Positions 32,533 through 43,597 of a stretch of DNA of 64,000 bases are shown in pieces (the stretch's first letter is position 1; every line of letters starts with the position of its first letter). Origin of the DNA: Caenorhabditis remanei (Eukaryota > Nematoda > Chromadorea > Rhabditida > Rhabditidae); contig NC_071332.1 in NCBI RefSeq assembly GCF_010183535.1, forward strand, positions 4,836,001-4,900,000, read 5' to 3'. Under the pieces are notes generated by a model, which saw only the letters and a program-made list of their open reading frames with translations, was not told the origin of the DNA and did not search any database. The position numbers and the translations under genes are program-made.

Positions 32533-32872
32533 GCGCGTTTGTTAAAACCGTTTTCGTTGTTTTCGATTACGGTTTTTTCCCGATGAAGTTGAAGTTAGTT
32601 GAGAGATATCAGATCTGCAGAGTTTTTACAACCTCGCTCTATCGAAATTCTCTCGAAATGTACTGCACCACCACCGCTTCTGGACATTCTTCTTCCAAAC
32701 TTATGTTTGGTAAGTCATTCATGTACTCGATGGATTTATCTTGTTGGTCTTCAATGATGAGATCCCCTTATTCAAAAAGTCGGTTTTCACCGAAGTCAGC
32801 CCGGCTCTAACTGTGAAACCAGTCCCTGAGAAAGTCACGTTCACCGCGGTTGTGGCTAGACCGATTGCATAG
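32533..32872 (+). pseudogene. SRX chemoreceptor fragment (last exons) with internal stop
   Basis: Plus-strand sequence matches the last two exons of the SRX gene at 36945-38473 in inverted copy: CGATTACGG...GATGAAGTTGAAG, then a region encoding FWTFFFQTYVW. In that exon the Gln codon after the Trp is replaced by TAA, so it would truncate translation. The former C terminus ...VVARPIA-stop ends at 32872. Upstream SRX exons are absent. Confidence 0.72.
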
Positions 32873-32983
32873 ATCTCATCTGAAAACAATATATGTTCCT
32901 TCAACACAATTTCCTGTCTACCGGAGACTTCCTCCTCATTCTCCATGTACCTTCCCTTTTACATCTCACTATACGACCTGAAA

Positions 32984-34240
32984 ATGCATATCGATATGCC
33001 GGAATCTTTTCTCGACTATGTCAGATATGCTCAACTTGTTGCTCAACTCGGATTCTTCTCCACCACATTCTTCTGTTTCATTCTGGTATTTTTGACTATG
33101 TTTGGGGTGAAAAGAAACTTCGGAACCTATAAATATTTATTGGTTCTTTTCCCAGTGGTTGGGATATTCTTTGCCACAATTGAGCTGATTTTGTATCCGG
33201 TAAGTTATTGCTAAGTACGTAATGCAACATAAACTTTCAGAATGTTTACTCCCACAATGCTGGATTTGTCGTCTACAGTACAAGCCGTCCGTTTAATATG
33301 ACTCAAGACGCCGTTACTTGGTTCATTGTACTCTACACAGGTGTCTATGCAACTACCATCTCAATGCTATCCGTCCAATTTTTGTATCGATATTGGGCAA
33401 TTTTTGAGTGAGCCTTTTGAAACATTAAGTTGTTAGTTTTAAAATTGTTTTCAGCGAAAAAAAGCTCAGTTTCTTCAAGGGATGGAGATTCCTGATTTGT
33501 ATTGCATACTCGCTATATTTTGGTATTCAGTGGGCGTTAGGGACTTATTATTTTGGAAAGATTGATGATTACGCTGAAAATTACTTGAGGTTCAAGAATA
33601 ATCTTACTTGAAACAACCTAATTAGTTTTATTCCAGACTTGAAATGATGCAAAAATATAGTACAGATTTCTCTGAGATTGCTGGAATGACATTAGTCGCC
33701 TATGATAAAGATGGCAACATTAGATGGTTCAATATCTGCTGCACTTTGAATCAAACCTTTATTATGATGGTTCAATACTCTGTAATTATTTATTGTGGCA
33801 TCTGGATGTATATAGAAATTGAGGAAAAGGTTCAGATGTTATCATTATCCTTGAGAAACCTACACAAACAGTTTTTCAAGACATTAATTCTCCAGATCGT
33901 GACCCCCACAGTAACTCTATTCTTACCAGTGATTATTATAATCTATCTTCCATTTCTCGATCTAGAATGTGATCTACCAACTGGAATATTCCTATCCGCC
34001 TTCACACTCTATCCAGCAATGGATGCTATCATAGTCATGTACATAGTGGCAGACTATAGAGAAGCTGCCAAAAGTGAATTCTCAATAGATTTCTAAATTC
34101 ATATTTGAAATATTTCAGCCATGCTAAAAGAAGCTCTGCATAAAGTGAGCTCCTGGTTGGGTACAGTGGAAACGGATAAATCAAGTACACGGGCGCGATC
34201 GACTGCGACAAATCTTCCAGCTGCTTTGAGTCCTAATTGA
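32984..34240 (+). CDS. STR-family chemoreceptor (STR-4)
   Basis: Exons 32984-33199, 33241-33407, 33455-33589, 33637-34073 and 34119-34240 give 358 residues, with exon lengths identical to STR-3 and STR-5. Begins MHIDMPESFLDYVRYAQ; this Met was chosen because it gives the same spacing to PxSF as the paralogues, although an in-frame Met at 32945 exists. Landmarks: VYSHNAGFVVYSTSRPFNM, EMMQKYSTDFSEIAGMTL, LHKQFFKTLILQIVTPTVTL, and the end TNLPAALSPN. It lacks the upstream block shared by STR-3, STR-5 and STR-6; instead its 5' flank is the inverted SRX fragment. Expression control may therefore differ, or the gene may be poorly expressed. Confidence 0.88.
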
Positions 34241-34654
34241 AACGTTTTTCCTTTGTCGATTTTCTTGTCACAATAAGATACTCAAATCTAAAGAGTTTTA
34301 TTTCCCTGACCTTATTTTTACTCTCTTCCTCAACTTTCAGTCTTTCCGGCGCCATTCTTTTCACAATAAATCGGCTTTATCTAACAAAACCGAGTTTAAT
34401 TCCCATTATTTACCCAACCGGTTGTTATCCTGTTCGAATTCCCTCCCTGTGCATGTTTTCCCTCCCAAAGCCTCCTTCCACTGTTTTAAAAATGTCAAAC
34501 GGTTAGACCTCTCTAATTATTTAATTCTCAACAATAAACTTTCTGTTTTCGATGTAGATCTGTGATATAGGTAGATCGAACTACAAGAGATCACAAAAGG
34601 AACGGAAAAATAAGTAGATATAACACGAGTTTGGCTAAAAAATGAGAATAATTG

Positions 34655-34770
34655 GTCGTCACAACCACCGTGACTTTCTCAGGAACTTGTTTTCCAATTA
34701 GAGCCGGGCTCCTTTTGGTAAAATTGAATTTTTGAAAAATGAGATCTTGTCAAAAAGGAGGATTGTAAAA
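34655..34770 (-). pseudogene. SRX last-exon fragment
   Basis: Sequence such as GGAACTTGTTTTCCAATTAG then AGCCGGGCTCC resembles 36958-37060 in the last exon of the SRX gene, in the same orientation. Only about 110 bp remain, with indels. No neighbouring SRX exons were seen. Confidence 0.5.
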
Positions 34771-35220
34771 TCTCTAGCATAACCGACGACGTATACTCTT
34801 ACCAAATTTTACAAAATAGTTCTTGCTCACACAAATTACAGCTCTGACCTTGCTCTAACGGATTGTCATATGTTCGAGGTAATATCCAGCGCGCTACCGC
34901 TGAACAAGACATGGAAACTTGAAGTTAAGCCGAGAAATGGGTGAAAGTTTATTTTGGCTTGAAACAAGCAAAGTTTTTGCAGGACGGTATCGAGTACGTA
35001 CCCAGTGAACAGCAGACTGTTGTGGACCAAGATAATCACTTCGTATGCTATTGGGCATGTTTTCTGTTTGAGTAAGAATGACTTGAGTTATGGTCAAAAA
35101 CGTTCTTACCAACATAATGTAACACGTGTTTTGGCTACAAAAAATGAGAATGTTAGGGTGTTCTGACTAATAGGGCTGAGCAAACTATAAGCAACAGAAG
35201 AACATAATCAATATAATTGT

Positions 35221-36534
35221 TCAACTCCTATTCAATGCAGCTGAACGATTCGTCGCAGTTGAACGTGTCCGTGTACTAGACTGATCCGTTTCCACTGTAT
35301 TCAACCAGGCACTCGCTCTATCCAGAGCCTTTTTCAGCATTGCTGAAAGTTTTCAAGTACTAATTTAGAAACTAATTCAGTTTTCACTTTTGGCAGCTTT
35401 CTTGTAGTCTGACACGATATACATGACTATGATTGCATCCATTGCTGGATAGAGTGTGACGGCGCTAAGGAATATTCCTGTGGGAAGATCACATTCTAGA
35501 TCGAGAAGTGGAAGATATATTATAAGCATAACTGGAGAAAACAGAGTTATAGTGGGGGTCACGATCTGGAGAATCAATGTCTTGAAAAACTGTTTGTGGA
35601 GGTTCCTCAATGATAATGATAACATCTGAACCTTCTCATCCATTTCTATATACATCCAGATGCCACAATAAATAATTACAGAGTATTGAATCAACATAAT
35701 AAAGGTATGATTCAAAGTGGAGCAGATATTAAACCATCTGATGTTGCCATCCTTGTCATAAGCAACTAGAGCCACTCCAGCAATCTCAGAGAAATCTGTA
35801 CTATATTTTTGCATCATTTCCAGTCTAGAATCAAGAAAGAAAGTTATATTGTTTCAACCTCAATTATTATTAAACCGTAAATAATTTTTAGCGTAATCAT
35901 CAATTTTATCAAAATAATAAACCCCAAACCCCCACTGAAATCCAAAATATATCGAGTATGCAATCCAAATCAGAAATCTCCATCCCTTGAAGAAACGGAG
36001 CTTGGTTTCGCTGAAAACAATTTTGAAACTACCAACTTAATGTTTTAGAATGCTCACTCAAAAACCGCCCAATATCGATATAAAAATTGGACGGATAACA
36101 TGGAGATGGTAGATGAATAGACGCCTGCGTAGAGTCCAATGAACCAAGTAACGGCGTATTGACTCATATTAAACGGGCGGCTCGTACTGAACAAGATATA
36201 TCCAGCATTATTGGAGTAAACATTCTGAAAGTTTATGCCGTTTATGAGTTGCATGATTAGTTAATTCATTCCATATAGGTATTATAATCGAAAAAAGGTT
36301 AAAACAATTATTGCTTACCGGATAAAAAATTAGCTCAATTGATGCGAAGAAAATTCCAACCATTGGAAAGAGTATCAACAGATATTTATAACTTCCGAAG
36401 TTTCTTTTTACCCCAAACATAGTCAAGAAAACCAAAATGAAACAGAAGAATGCGGTAGAGAAGAATCCGAGTTGAGCAACAAGTTGAGCATATCTGACAT
36501 AGTGGAGAAAAGATTGCGGCTTGTTGAATGGCAT
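35221..36534 (-). CDS. STR-family chemoreceptor (STR-5)
   Basis: Exons 36534-36319, 36224-36058, 36010-35876, 35824-35388 and 35342-35221 give 358 residues. Begins MPFNKPQSFLHYVRYAQ; contains FGVKRNFGSYKYLLILFP, VYSNNAGYILFSTSRPF, MLSVQFLYRYWAVF, EMMQKYSTDFSEIAGVAL and DAIIVMYIVSDYKKAAK; ends SAALNRS. All splice sites are consensus and no lesion was seen. A conserved upstream block links it with STR-3 and STR-6. Confidence 0.91.
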
Positions 36535-36640
36535 GCTTTCACAGTCAGACTGGTGAGAATAAGTTATAATAAAAAATGCAAATGTGTGGGGAGGGGTCAC
36601 ACCTATTGATAAGGAATGCTTCCGGTAAGAGGAATACAGG
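36535..36640 (-). promoter_or_regulatory. Conserved upstream block of STR-5
   Basis: Reads (minus strand) GGAAGCATTCCTTATCAATA, GGTGTGACCCCTCCCCACAC, and TTCTCACCAGTCTGACTGTG before the ATG, in the same order as upstream of STR-3 and STR-6. Conservation over roughly 100 bp non-coding suggests retained regulatory sequence or recent duplication. Confidence 0.55.
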
Positions 36641-36781
36641 AGATTGGAAAAAAGTTGTTGAGAACTTTCTGTTTTTGACGTAGAGGTGTAGGTGGAGGCA
36701 ACTACAAAAGGTCACTTACTAGGGAATGGTCAGAAGTGACTCTGGAGTTCAGCAACGAGACCTAGAACGAGACCTTGAGGG

Positions 36782-36870
36782 GTTGAGCATATCTGACATA
36801 GTGGAGAAAAGATTCCGGCATATCGATATGCATTTTCAGGTCGTATAGTGAGATGTAAAAGGGAAGGTAC
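36782..36870 (-). pseudogene. Truncated STR exon 1
   Basis: Reads MHIDMPESFLHYVRYAQ on the minus strand, matching the start of STR-4 with its 5' flank, and then breaks off at 36782 into unrelated sequence. It is the STR half of the inverted duplication whose intact partner is at 32984. Confidence 0.7.
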
Positions 36871-36944
36871 ATGGAGTGTGAGGAGGAAGTCTCCGGTAGA
36901 CAGGAAATTGTGCCGAAGGAACATGTATTGTTTTCTGATGAGAT

Positions 36945-38473
36945 CTATGAAATCGGTCTAGCCACAACCACTGTAGAAGTGTTCCTCTCTGGGACTTGTT
37001 TTCCAGTTAGAGCCGGGCTGACTTTGGTGAAAGCCGGCTTTTTGAATAAGGAGATTTTGTCATTGAAGACCAGCATGATAAATCCATCGAGTACATGAAT
37101 GATTTGCCAAACATAGGTTTGGCAGAAGAATGTCCAGAAACGATGGTTCATCATAGTGCTGAAACTTTGGACTATGTAGAGTGGATAGCACGTTTGACAC
37201 TATTTATACATCTGCGCTCTGTTGAACGACATTTCAAAAGAACTTCGGTGGAGCGAGGTTGTAAAATTCCGCAGATCTGATATCTCTGAACTTACTTCAA
37301 CTTCATCGTGAAAATAACCGTAATCGAAAACAATGAATCTTGAAGTACAGTCTGAGCGAACAAAACCATATTTTCTTTTGCCTTCTTCCAATGCTCAGAT
37401 TCTCGGCTTGTTCTCTTTTTCTGAAAGTTAAACCAAGTATAAACACCGGGTATTTTTTACGCACCAAATAATAAAACCGCACAAAAGTGACTGCATTTAT
37501 AAGAAATGGGAATACAAGAAGAGCCAGTGCTATTTTGAACATTCCATCAGGTGCAACCATTAGACCACCGTAAGCGAGATGTTCGGTGGAGAATAGGAGG
37601 TAGTTAGAGTTTTCTGAAATAGTAGTGGACTAGTAAATTATGAGCATGTTTGAGGTTCAGAGTAATTTCCTTATTTTGGAATAAGTTTCGTCAATTAGAA
37701 CGTCTGTCTTTTCTGCTCCCTCTAGAAGATAATTGTAGAATCCCATTCACACTTACGATATCTCTCAACATGCTCCATCGCAACATTCCTTATCCGATCC
37801 AAGTAGTACAAGATATGAAGAACCAAAGTCACCTTGATCCCAAATATGACATTGTACTTTAAAGGAAACGTGATAGCAAACAGACGATTCACAGCAGTGT
37901 AAATACTTTGGAACTCATTGTATATCATCAGATTGGTACCGAATGCGATAATTATGCTTTCCAGTAGAGGAGGGTAGTACGAGTAGCCTCTGGAAATAAA
38001 GAGAACTGTGAAAACCTATTACTGTTGAACATGTAAGCAGACAATGAGCAGGGACTTGCAAACTTACGTGATACTCGCCGGAACATAAATAGCGAGCATG
38101 ACAATAATAAGAATGAAGAGATTGTTGGAGGCACGGAAAGTGCAAATCATGTTGAATGCTGACTTTTGTTTCTTGTCGGAGAAAAAATTTCGGATTATCG
38201 AATAGTTGAAGACTATGCCAAGGAATGAGCTCTGCAAAATGAGTCACAGGTTACGATTAAGCTCTGTTTCGTATTTTCATGACTGCACAGCCAATTTTAT
38301 GAAATAACGTTTTGATTTTAAGTCAGGTGCTGTGAAGCGCGGTTGCTCAGTCTTGATTTTGGTTATTAGCTAAGTCTAGTCAACCTTCAAAAAAAACATA
38401 CCAAAGTAAGCATGATAGCTGCAACTGTATTTGGCCATGTCTTCACATCGTAAACCACACTGGATGAATTCAT
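36945..38473 (-). CDS. SRX-family seven-transmembrane chemoreceptor
   Basis: Six exons, 38473-38402, 38231-38068, 37989-37757, 37613-37465, 37420-37296 and 37158-36945, give 318 residues. SRX hallmarks: FNYSIIRNFF...KKQKSAFNMICTFRASNN in the first loop and helix 2, NEFQSIYTAVNRLFAITFPL (DRY-like position), SRESEHWKKAKENMVLFAQT in the third loop, and RFWTFFCQTYVWQIIHVLDG leading to FIMLVFN in helix 7. The start MNSSSVVYDVKTWP is short, as usual in the family. The fold-back arm at 38261-38385 sits in intron 1. No lesion seen. Likely a chemosensory GPCR in sensory neurons; ligand unknown. Confidence 0.86.
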
Positions 38474-39040
38474 GTCGGTTGCTAAAAGAAGCTTAGATCA
38501 TCTAAATGTTTTCTGAATTCCAAAAAAAACCAACTGATCAAAAAGAAAAGAAAAGTAGTCACTTAATAGTAGTGTACTCGGATAGAAATTAGACAAAAAA
38601 GAGAGAGGAAATATTATGTTATCGAAACGCGATTCATGTTGTCATATGGCATTTGTCTAATTCTTCTCCAGATTCCGGGGATATGAATCTCTTTGGGGAG
38701 CGCTCATAGGCTCGCTAATTGAGAGAAATATATGAATTTTGACATGTGATTCTCAGAAATTAATAATTAATCCAGGTGACAAGGAAGTTGGTTCTTCAGA
38801 GAGTATATCTTGAAGAAAAAGTTTCTAAAATAAAGAAATTTCGTTTTGAGAAAGATTATGTTGTCACCACATGATTTTGATCCTTTTTAGGCATAGATTC
38901 GGATGAGCGCAGTTACGTTGACTAGTCTTTGCTTATATTCAAAATCAAGACTGAGCAGCCGCGCTTCACAGTTCCTGACGTCAAATAAAGACGTTATTTT
39001 ATTAAATAGGTCAATCAGTCATGAACATTCGATACGGAGC
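38261..39040. repeat. Inverted repeat pair around SRX 5' end
   Basis: 38261-38385 (CACAGCCAATTTTATGAAAT ... GCTCAGTCTTGATTTT) is repeated in inverse at 38919-39040 (AAAATCAAGACTGAGC ... TCAGTCATGAA). The arms are about 120 bp at moderate identity and flank about 530 bp that includes SRX exon 1 and its upstream region. Possibly a fold-back transposon remnant that captured this DNA. Confidence 0.55.
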
Positions 39041-39065
39041 GTCTTCAACAAGGAATTAATATAAC

Positions 39066-39275
39066 AGTTTCAGATTTGAAATGGTACAAAAATGCAGTCC
39101 AGATTTCTCCGAAATCGCTGGAATACAACGTTAGTAGCTTATGACAAAGATGGAGATATGAGGTGGAGGAAGATTGGTTTTTTCAGAGATGCTACAGAAG
39201 TACCATTGAAGATACCAAATCAAGTACATGGACCCGATCCATGCATCGAAATCTTCCAGCTGCATTGAATAAGAG
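39066..39275 (+). pseudogene. STR fragment (exon 4 start fused to last exon)
   Basis: Encodes FEMVQKCSPDFSEIAGI, then after a frameshift TLVAYDKDGDMRW, followed directly by sequence matching the STR last exon (…TWTRSMHRNLPAALNK in a shifted frame). About 330 bp of exon 4 are deleted. It lies just upstream of STR-6. Confidence 0.7.
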
Positions 39276-39484
39276 ATGTTCTTCTGTCTTCTTTGGTTTT
39301 CTCAGTTTTTTCTCTTAGCCATAATGACCTAATATTCTCACGTTTTGTAGCCAAAACACATGTTATATCAACTCATTTTTCCGTCACTTGTGCTTTTGCC
39401 CTGTTCAAAAAGTTATAAACATATCACAGATCTACATCGAAAATAGAAAGTTTTCAACAACTTTTTTCCAATTTCCTGTATTCC

Positions 39485-39580
39485 TCTTACCGGAAGGATT
39501 CCTTATCAATAGGTGTGGCGCCTCCCCACACATTTGCATTTTTTATTATAGCTTATTCTCACCAGTCTGACTGTGAAAGT
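39485..39580 (+). promoter_or_regulatory. Conserved upstream block of STR-6
   Basis: GGAAGGATTCCTTATCAATA, GGTGTGGCGCCTCCCCACAC and TTCTCACCAGTCTGACTGTG precede the ATG, matching the flanks of STR-3 and STR-5. The block is still well conserved although the coding region has a stop. Confidence 0.55.
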
Positions 39581-40836
39581 ATGCCGTTCAACACGCCGCA
39601 ATCTTTTCTCGACTATGTCAGATATTCTCAGTTCATTGCTCAACTCGGATTCTTCTCCACCGCATTCTTCTGCTTCATTCTAATATTCTTGACATTGTTT
39701 GGAGTGAAAAGAAACTTTGGAACCTATAAATATTTATTGGTTCTTTTCCCGATTGTTGGGATATTCTTTGCCACAATTGAGTTGGTTTTGTATCCGGTAA
39801 GCTATTACCAAGTATGTGATACAACATGAACATTCAGAATGTGTACTCCCATAATGCTGGATTTGTCATCTACAGTACCAGCCGTCCGTTTAATATGAGT
39901 CAAGACGCCGTAACTTGGTTCCTTGCAATCTACACAGGTGTCTATGCAACTACCATCTCAATGCTATCCGTCCAATTTTTATATCGATATTGGGCGATTA
40001 TTGAGTAAGTATTCTGAAACATTAAGTTGGAAGTTTCAATATTGTCTTCAGCGAAAAGAAGCTCCGTTTCTTCAAGGGTTGGAGATTCATGATTTGGATT
40101 GCATATTCGATATATTTTGGATTTCAGTGGGGGTTTGGGCTTCATTATTTTGGAAAGATTGATGATTACGCTAAAAATTATTTAAGGTGTTACAAGAATC
40201 GGGGTTGAAACAACATAATTTTTTGATTCCAGACTCGAAATGATGCAAAAATACAGTACAGATTTCTCTGAGATTGCTGGAATGGCGATAGTCGCCTATG
40301 ATGAAGATGACAATATTAGATGGTTTAATATCTGCTCCACTTTGAATCATACCTTTATTATGTTGATTCAATACTCTGTAATTATTTATTGTGGCATCTG
40401 GATGTATATAGAAATGGAGGAGAAGGTTCAGATGTTATCATTATCTTTGAGAAACCTTCACAAACAGTTTTTCAAAACTCTCATTCTCCAAATCGTGACC
40501 CCTACCGTCTCTCTATTTTCTCCAGTGATATTTTTAATATAGCTTCCACTTCTCGATCTGGAATGTGATCTACCATCTGGAATATTCGTTTGCGCCTTCA
40601 CACTATATCCAGCAATAGATGCTATCATAGTTATGTACATTGTGGCAGACTATAAGAAAGCTGCCAAAAGTGAGAACTAAATTGGTTTCTTAATTCATAT
40701 TTGAAAACATTCAGAGATTATGAACAATTCTTTGGAACAAATATACGCCTGCTTGAGAACTGCGGAAACGGATCATTCGAACAGACGGACACGTTCGACT
40801 GCGGCAAATCTTCCAGCTGCATTGAGTCCTAATTGA
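39581..40836 (+). pseudogene. STR-family chemoreceptor with single nonsense codon (STR-6)
   Basis: Exons 39581-39796, 39838-40004, 40052-40186, 40233-40669 and 40715-40836 reproduce the cluster's five-exon structure exactly (216, 167, 135, 437 and 122 nt) with consensus splice sites. The only lesion found is TAG at 40540-40542 (codon 276 of 359) where the paralogues have TAT (LIIYLPLLDLECD becomes FLI-stop-LPLLDLECD). This truncates the receptor in the sixth-helix region and removes helix 7 and the tail. Everything after the stop remains in frame to the natural end (ANLPAALSPN). Such a lesion suggests very recent loss, a segregating null allele or a sequencing error. Readthrough cannot be excluded. 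Confidence 0.85.
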
Positions 40837-40994
40837 AACTTTTTTCCTTCGTCGATTTCCTTGTCCCAATAAGATACTCGTATCTAAGGAGTTTTACTCC
40901 CTAACTTTTGTTACCTTTTTCCCAACTTTCAGCCTTTATCATTTCGTTTCACAGTAAATCCACTTTATCTAACAAAACCAAGTTTGGTTCCCAG

Positions 40995-41334
40995 CAGAGC
41001 TGTGCGGAAGTAAAATTTTTGAAAAAGAAAGTCGGAAAAAGGAAGAAGGAAGTGAAAAAAGCCCGGAAGAAGGAAAAAGGAAGTTGGGTCCGGAAGTCGG
41101 AAGTTAATTTTGAAAATGACAAATTTGAGGATAATTTTTTCTAGTCATCTCTGAAAGCGAATTTTGGCGTTGTATTGCATGAAAAATTCCATTAAAAACC
41201 ACCAAAATTCCGCTGAAATTCCGTTGAAAATTACAAAATTTTTGTGAACTTTTTACACGGAAATCGGAGGAGGCAAACAATTTCAACGGAAGAAGGAAGA
41301 AGGAAGTCGAAGCAAGGAATTCCGCACTGCTCTG
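40995..41334. mobile_element. hAT-type MITE with 8-bp TSD and identifiable empty site
   Basis: Ends CAGAGCTGTGCGGAA and TTCCGCACTGCTCTG are flanked by GTTCCCAG at 40987-40994 and 41335-41342. The sequence downstream of STR-4 (about 34395-34425) is the paralogous uninterrupted locus with one copy of the target (ATTCCCATTATTTACCCAAC). Interior is GGAAGAAGGAAGT-type repeats. No ORF. Confidence 0.88.
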
Positions 41335-41662
41335 GTTCCCAGTATTAACCCAACCGGTTGTTATCCTGTTGGAATCCCTGTGCATGTTTTCCCTTTCAAA
41401 GTATCCTCCCATTATTTTCAAAATGTCAAATGGCAAGACCTCTTTAAGTATTACATTCTCAAGTTTTCTACTTGTTTTTTTAAGTATTCAGTATTGCAAG
41501 AAATTTTTTTTAAAAGAAGGTTTTTTTTACTTTGATTCTTCAGAATGCGCATCAGAATATCATTTAGATATAAATAAAACGAAGAAAAGAGGTTGGTGTT
41601 TTCCCTGTCTTATAATTTACCTCAGAACTGTAAGAACGTGTTCCAGCCAGCTATGTGTACGG

Positions 41663-42121
41663 CAGAGTTGCATGGAAGTGAAAATTCCTTATCCGGAAGT
41701 CGGAAGTCGGAAGTCGGAAGTGAGTTTCCTTAACCGGAAGTCGGAAGTCGGAAGTTGGAAGTGAAAAAACGCCCGGAAGTCGGAAGTCGGAAGTCGGAAG
41801 TCGGAAGTCGAAATTAGATTTTTTCGCAAATATTCAAAAACTCCAAGAGTAAAGATTATAAAATTGGCGGAAATCAGTGGAAAATTAGGTTTTGGATGAA
41901 GAAAAGCCAATTTTCTCTCCTTTTCGACCATTTTTTCAAGTATTTCTGCGAAATATACTTTTCGGAAATTCCACAGTTACAGAATGACGGAAGTCGGAAG
42001 TAAAATTCCTTATCCGGAAGTCGGAAGTCGGAAGTGATTTTTATTATCCGGAAGTCGGAAGTCGGAATGATAAAAATGCCCGGAAGTCGGAAGTCGGAAG
42101 TCGGAATTCCATGCAACTCTG
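41663..42121. mobile_element. hAT-type fold-back MITE with 8-bp TSD
   Basis: Ends CAGAGTTGCATGGAA and TTCCATGCAACTCTG are flanked by GTGTACGG at 41655-41662 and 42122-42129. Arms consist of tandem GGAAGTC units. It is the same family as 21211-21793 but inserted in the opposite order of unit blocks. Confidence 0.87.
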
Positions 42122-42129
42122 GTGTACGG

Positions 42130-43160
42130 ACATCATCAACTTCTCGGCAGTCGTGTGGCAACTTTTGGGCGGAAGTTGTGGTCGATTCGGCTTTAGATCG
42201 GATCTTGCTCACCTTCTGGCCAGAAGTTTAACGATTTCAGACTTTAGGTCGGATCTAGGTCAGCTTTTGGGCGGAAGTTGAAGCAATTTCGGTACTTTTA
42301 CCCGCAAGTTGAAGGAACGGCGACTTTAGATCGGATCTTGGTCACCTTCTGGTCAGAAGTTAAGAGAATGTCGGCTTTAGCTCGGACATTGGTCGGCTTC
42401 TGATCACAAGTTTCAAAATGACTGTCCGCTGCCCAGAAGTTGATCGGACCTTGGTCGGATGTTAAGAGCGTCGCGTGTCTCGCAATGCGTGCTTTTTGTT
42501 TTTTCAATCATTTTTCGAAGTTTTATTTATTCGTTTTTGAGTGAATTTTTCATATTTGTATCAAATCTTACATTATTTTTCATTCAGATTACGAAATTTC
42601 ATGGAAAAAATCGAATTTCATTAGTGGAGGTGCACAAGTTCAGTGGAAAAGTTATCGTAAGTCGATTTTTATCTCATAATCAAAAATCTCTAAGTTTTTT
42701 CAGGTTCTCACTAAAAAGCAAACAATACGAACTTCCCACCTTGAATGTATCGTCAGAAGGTAATATTTACAAGTAAAAATCATAATTAATTAATGTATTT
42801 TACAGAAATTCACTGACGAAGTCTACATCTGGACAACAATGCGAGCCCACCAGGGATACTTCGAAAAATAATTGTATTTAGTTGTTTTTTTTTGTATTTT
42901 TTAAAACTTATACTTTTTATGTATAGTCATTTTAGTGAATAAATTGTAATATATAATATTTCAGCTGTTTTTGTGCGCGAAAAATAAATCAATAAGGCGA
43001 TCGAGGGGTTCCATGCGGTCCGTGTCAGAAGTTGGTCGGAAGTTGGTCGTATCTTGGTCGGCTTTAGCAGCGGTCTTGTCCAGAATCCGACCAACCTCCG
43101 AGCTGAAGCCGACCAACTTCCGCGCTAAAGTTGCCGGTGACTGCCGAGTTGTCAACTACA
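42130..43160. mobile_element. TIR element with gene-like spliced centre (element 2)
   Basis: Subterminal arms of GGTCGGAAGTTGG / GATCGGATCTTGGTC words are inverted between left (42135-42480) and right (42985-43155). Outermost similarity is CGGCAGTC...GGCAACTTT. The centre has plus-strand exons 42588-42656, 42704-42759 and 42806 onward, separated by 46-47 nt introns with consensus ends. The joined frame stays open for about 70 codons (ITKFHGKNRISLVEV...TSKNNCI-stop) with an AATAAA-like signal downstream. The architecture parallels the element at 10450-11511, although the sequences differ. No transposase domain recognised. Confidence 0.55.
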
Positions 43161-43597
43161 AAAATGAAGGTCCAGCATCATATTTCAGAACTTAGTCTGG
43201 CTTCTCTTTTCTACTTATCTTGACATCCGGACTGAAGCAATAGTTTTAATTGTTTGCAGAGAACAAATATCAAGTCGAGTAAAATCTTAAATTATAGGTT
43301 TTTAGATATCTCATAACTGAGAAGGACCGAAGATCTTTCTTGACAAGTAAACACTTTTAACAAGTTCGACTCACAAGACTTCACTTTTTAAAGCGAAAAT
43401 CAGCTCAAATGTTCCACTTGGATGTCCCCTGTGCTTTTCAGAGTTTTTAAATGCAGATTCCTCCAACTTTCCCAAAAAACCATAGATGTGTATAAAACGA
43501 CAGCAAGGTCACTCTCCCAGGATCCTACTTGTTTACCTTGTCATTCGTTTGGTGTCTCTGACCAGCCACGTCGCTCGATATCTCTTTTGAAAATTGC

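Noticed and set aside
41690..42115. Regular GGAAGTC repeats resembling a CRISPR array
   Set aside because: Units are contiguous 7-bp tandem repeats without spacers, inside a eukaryotic hAT-type element with target duplications.
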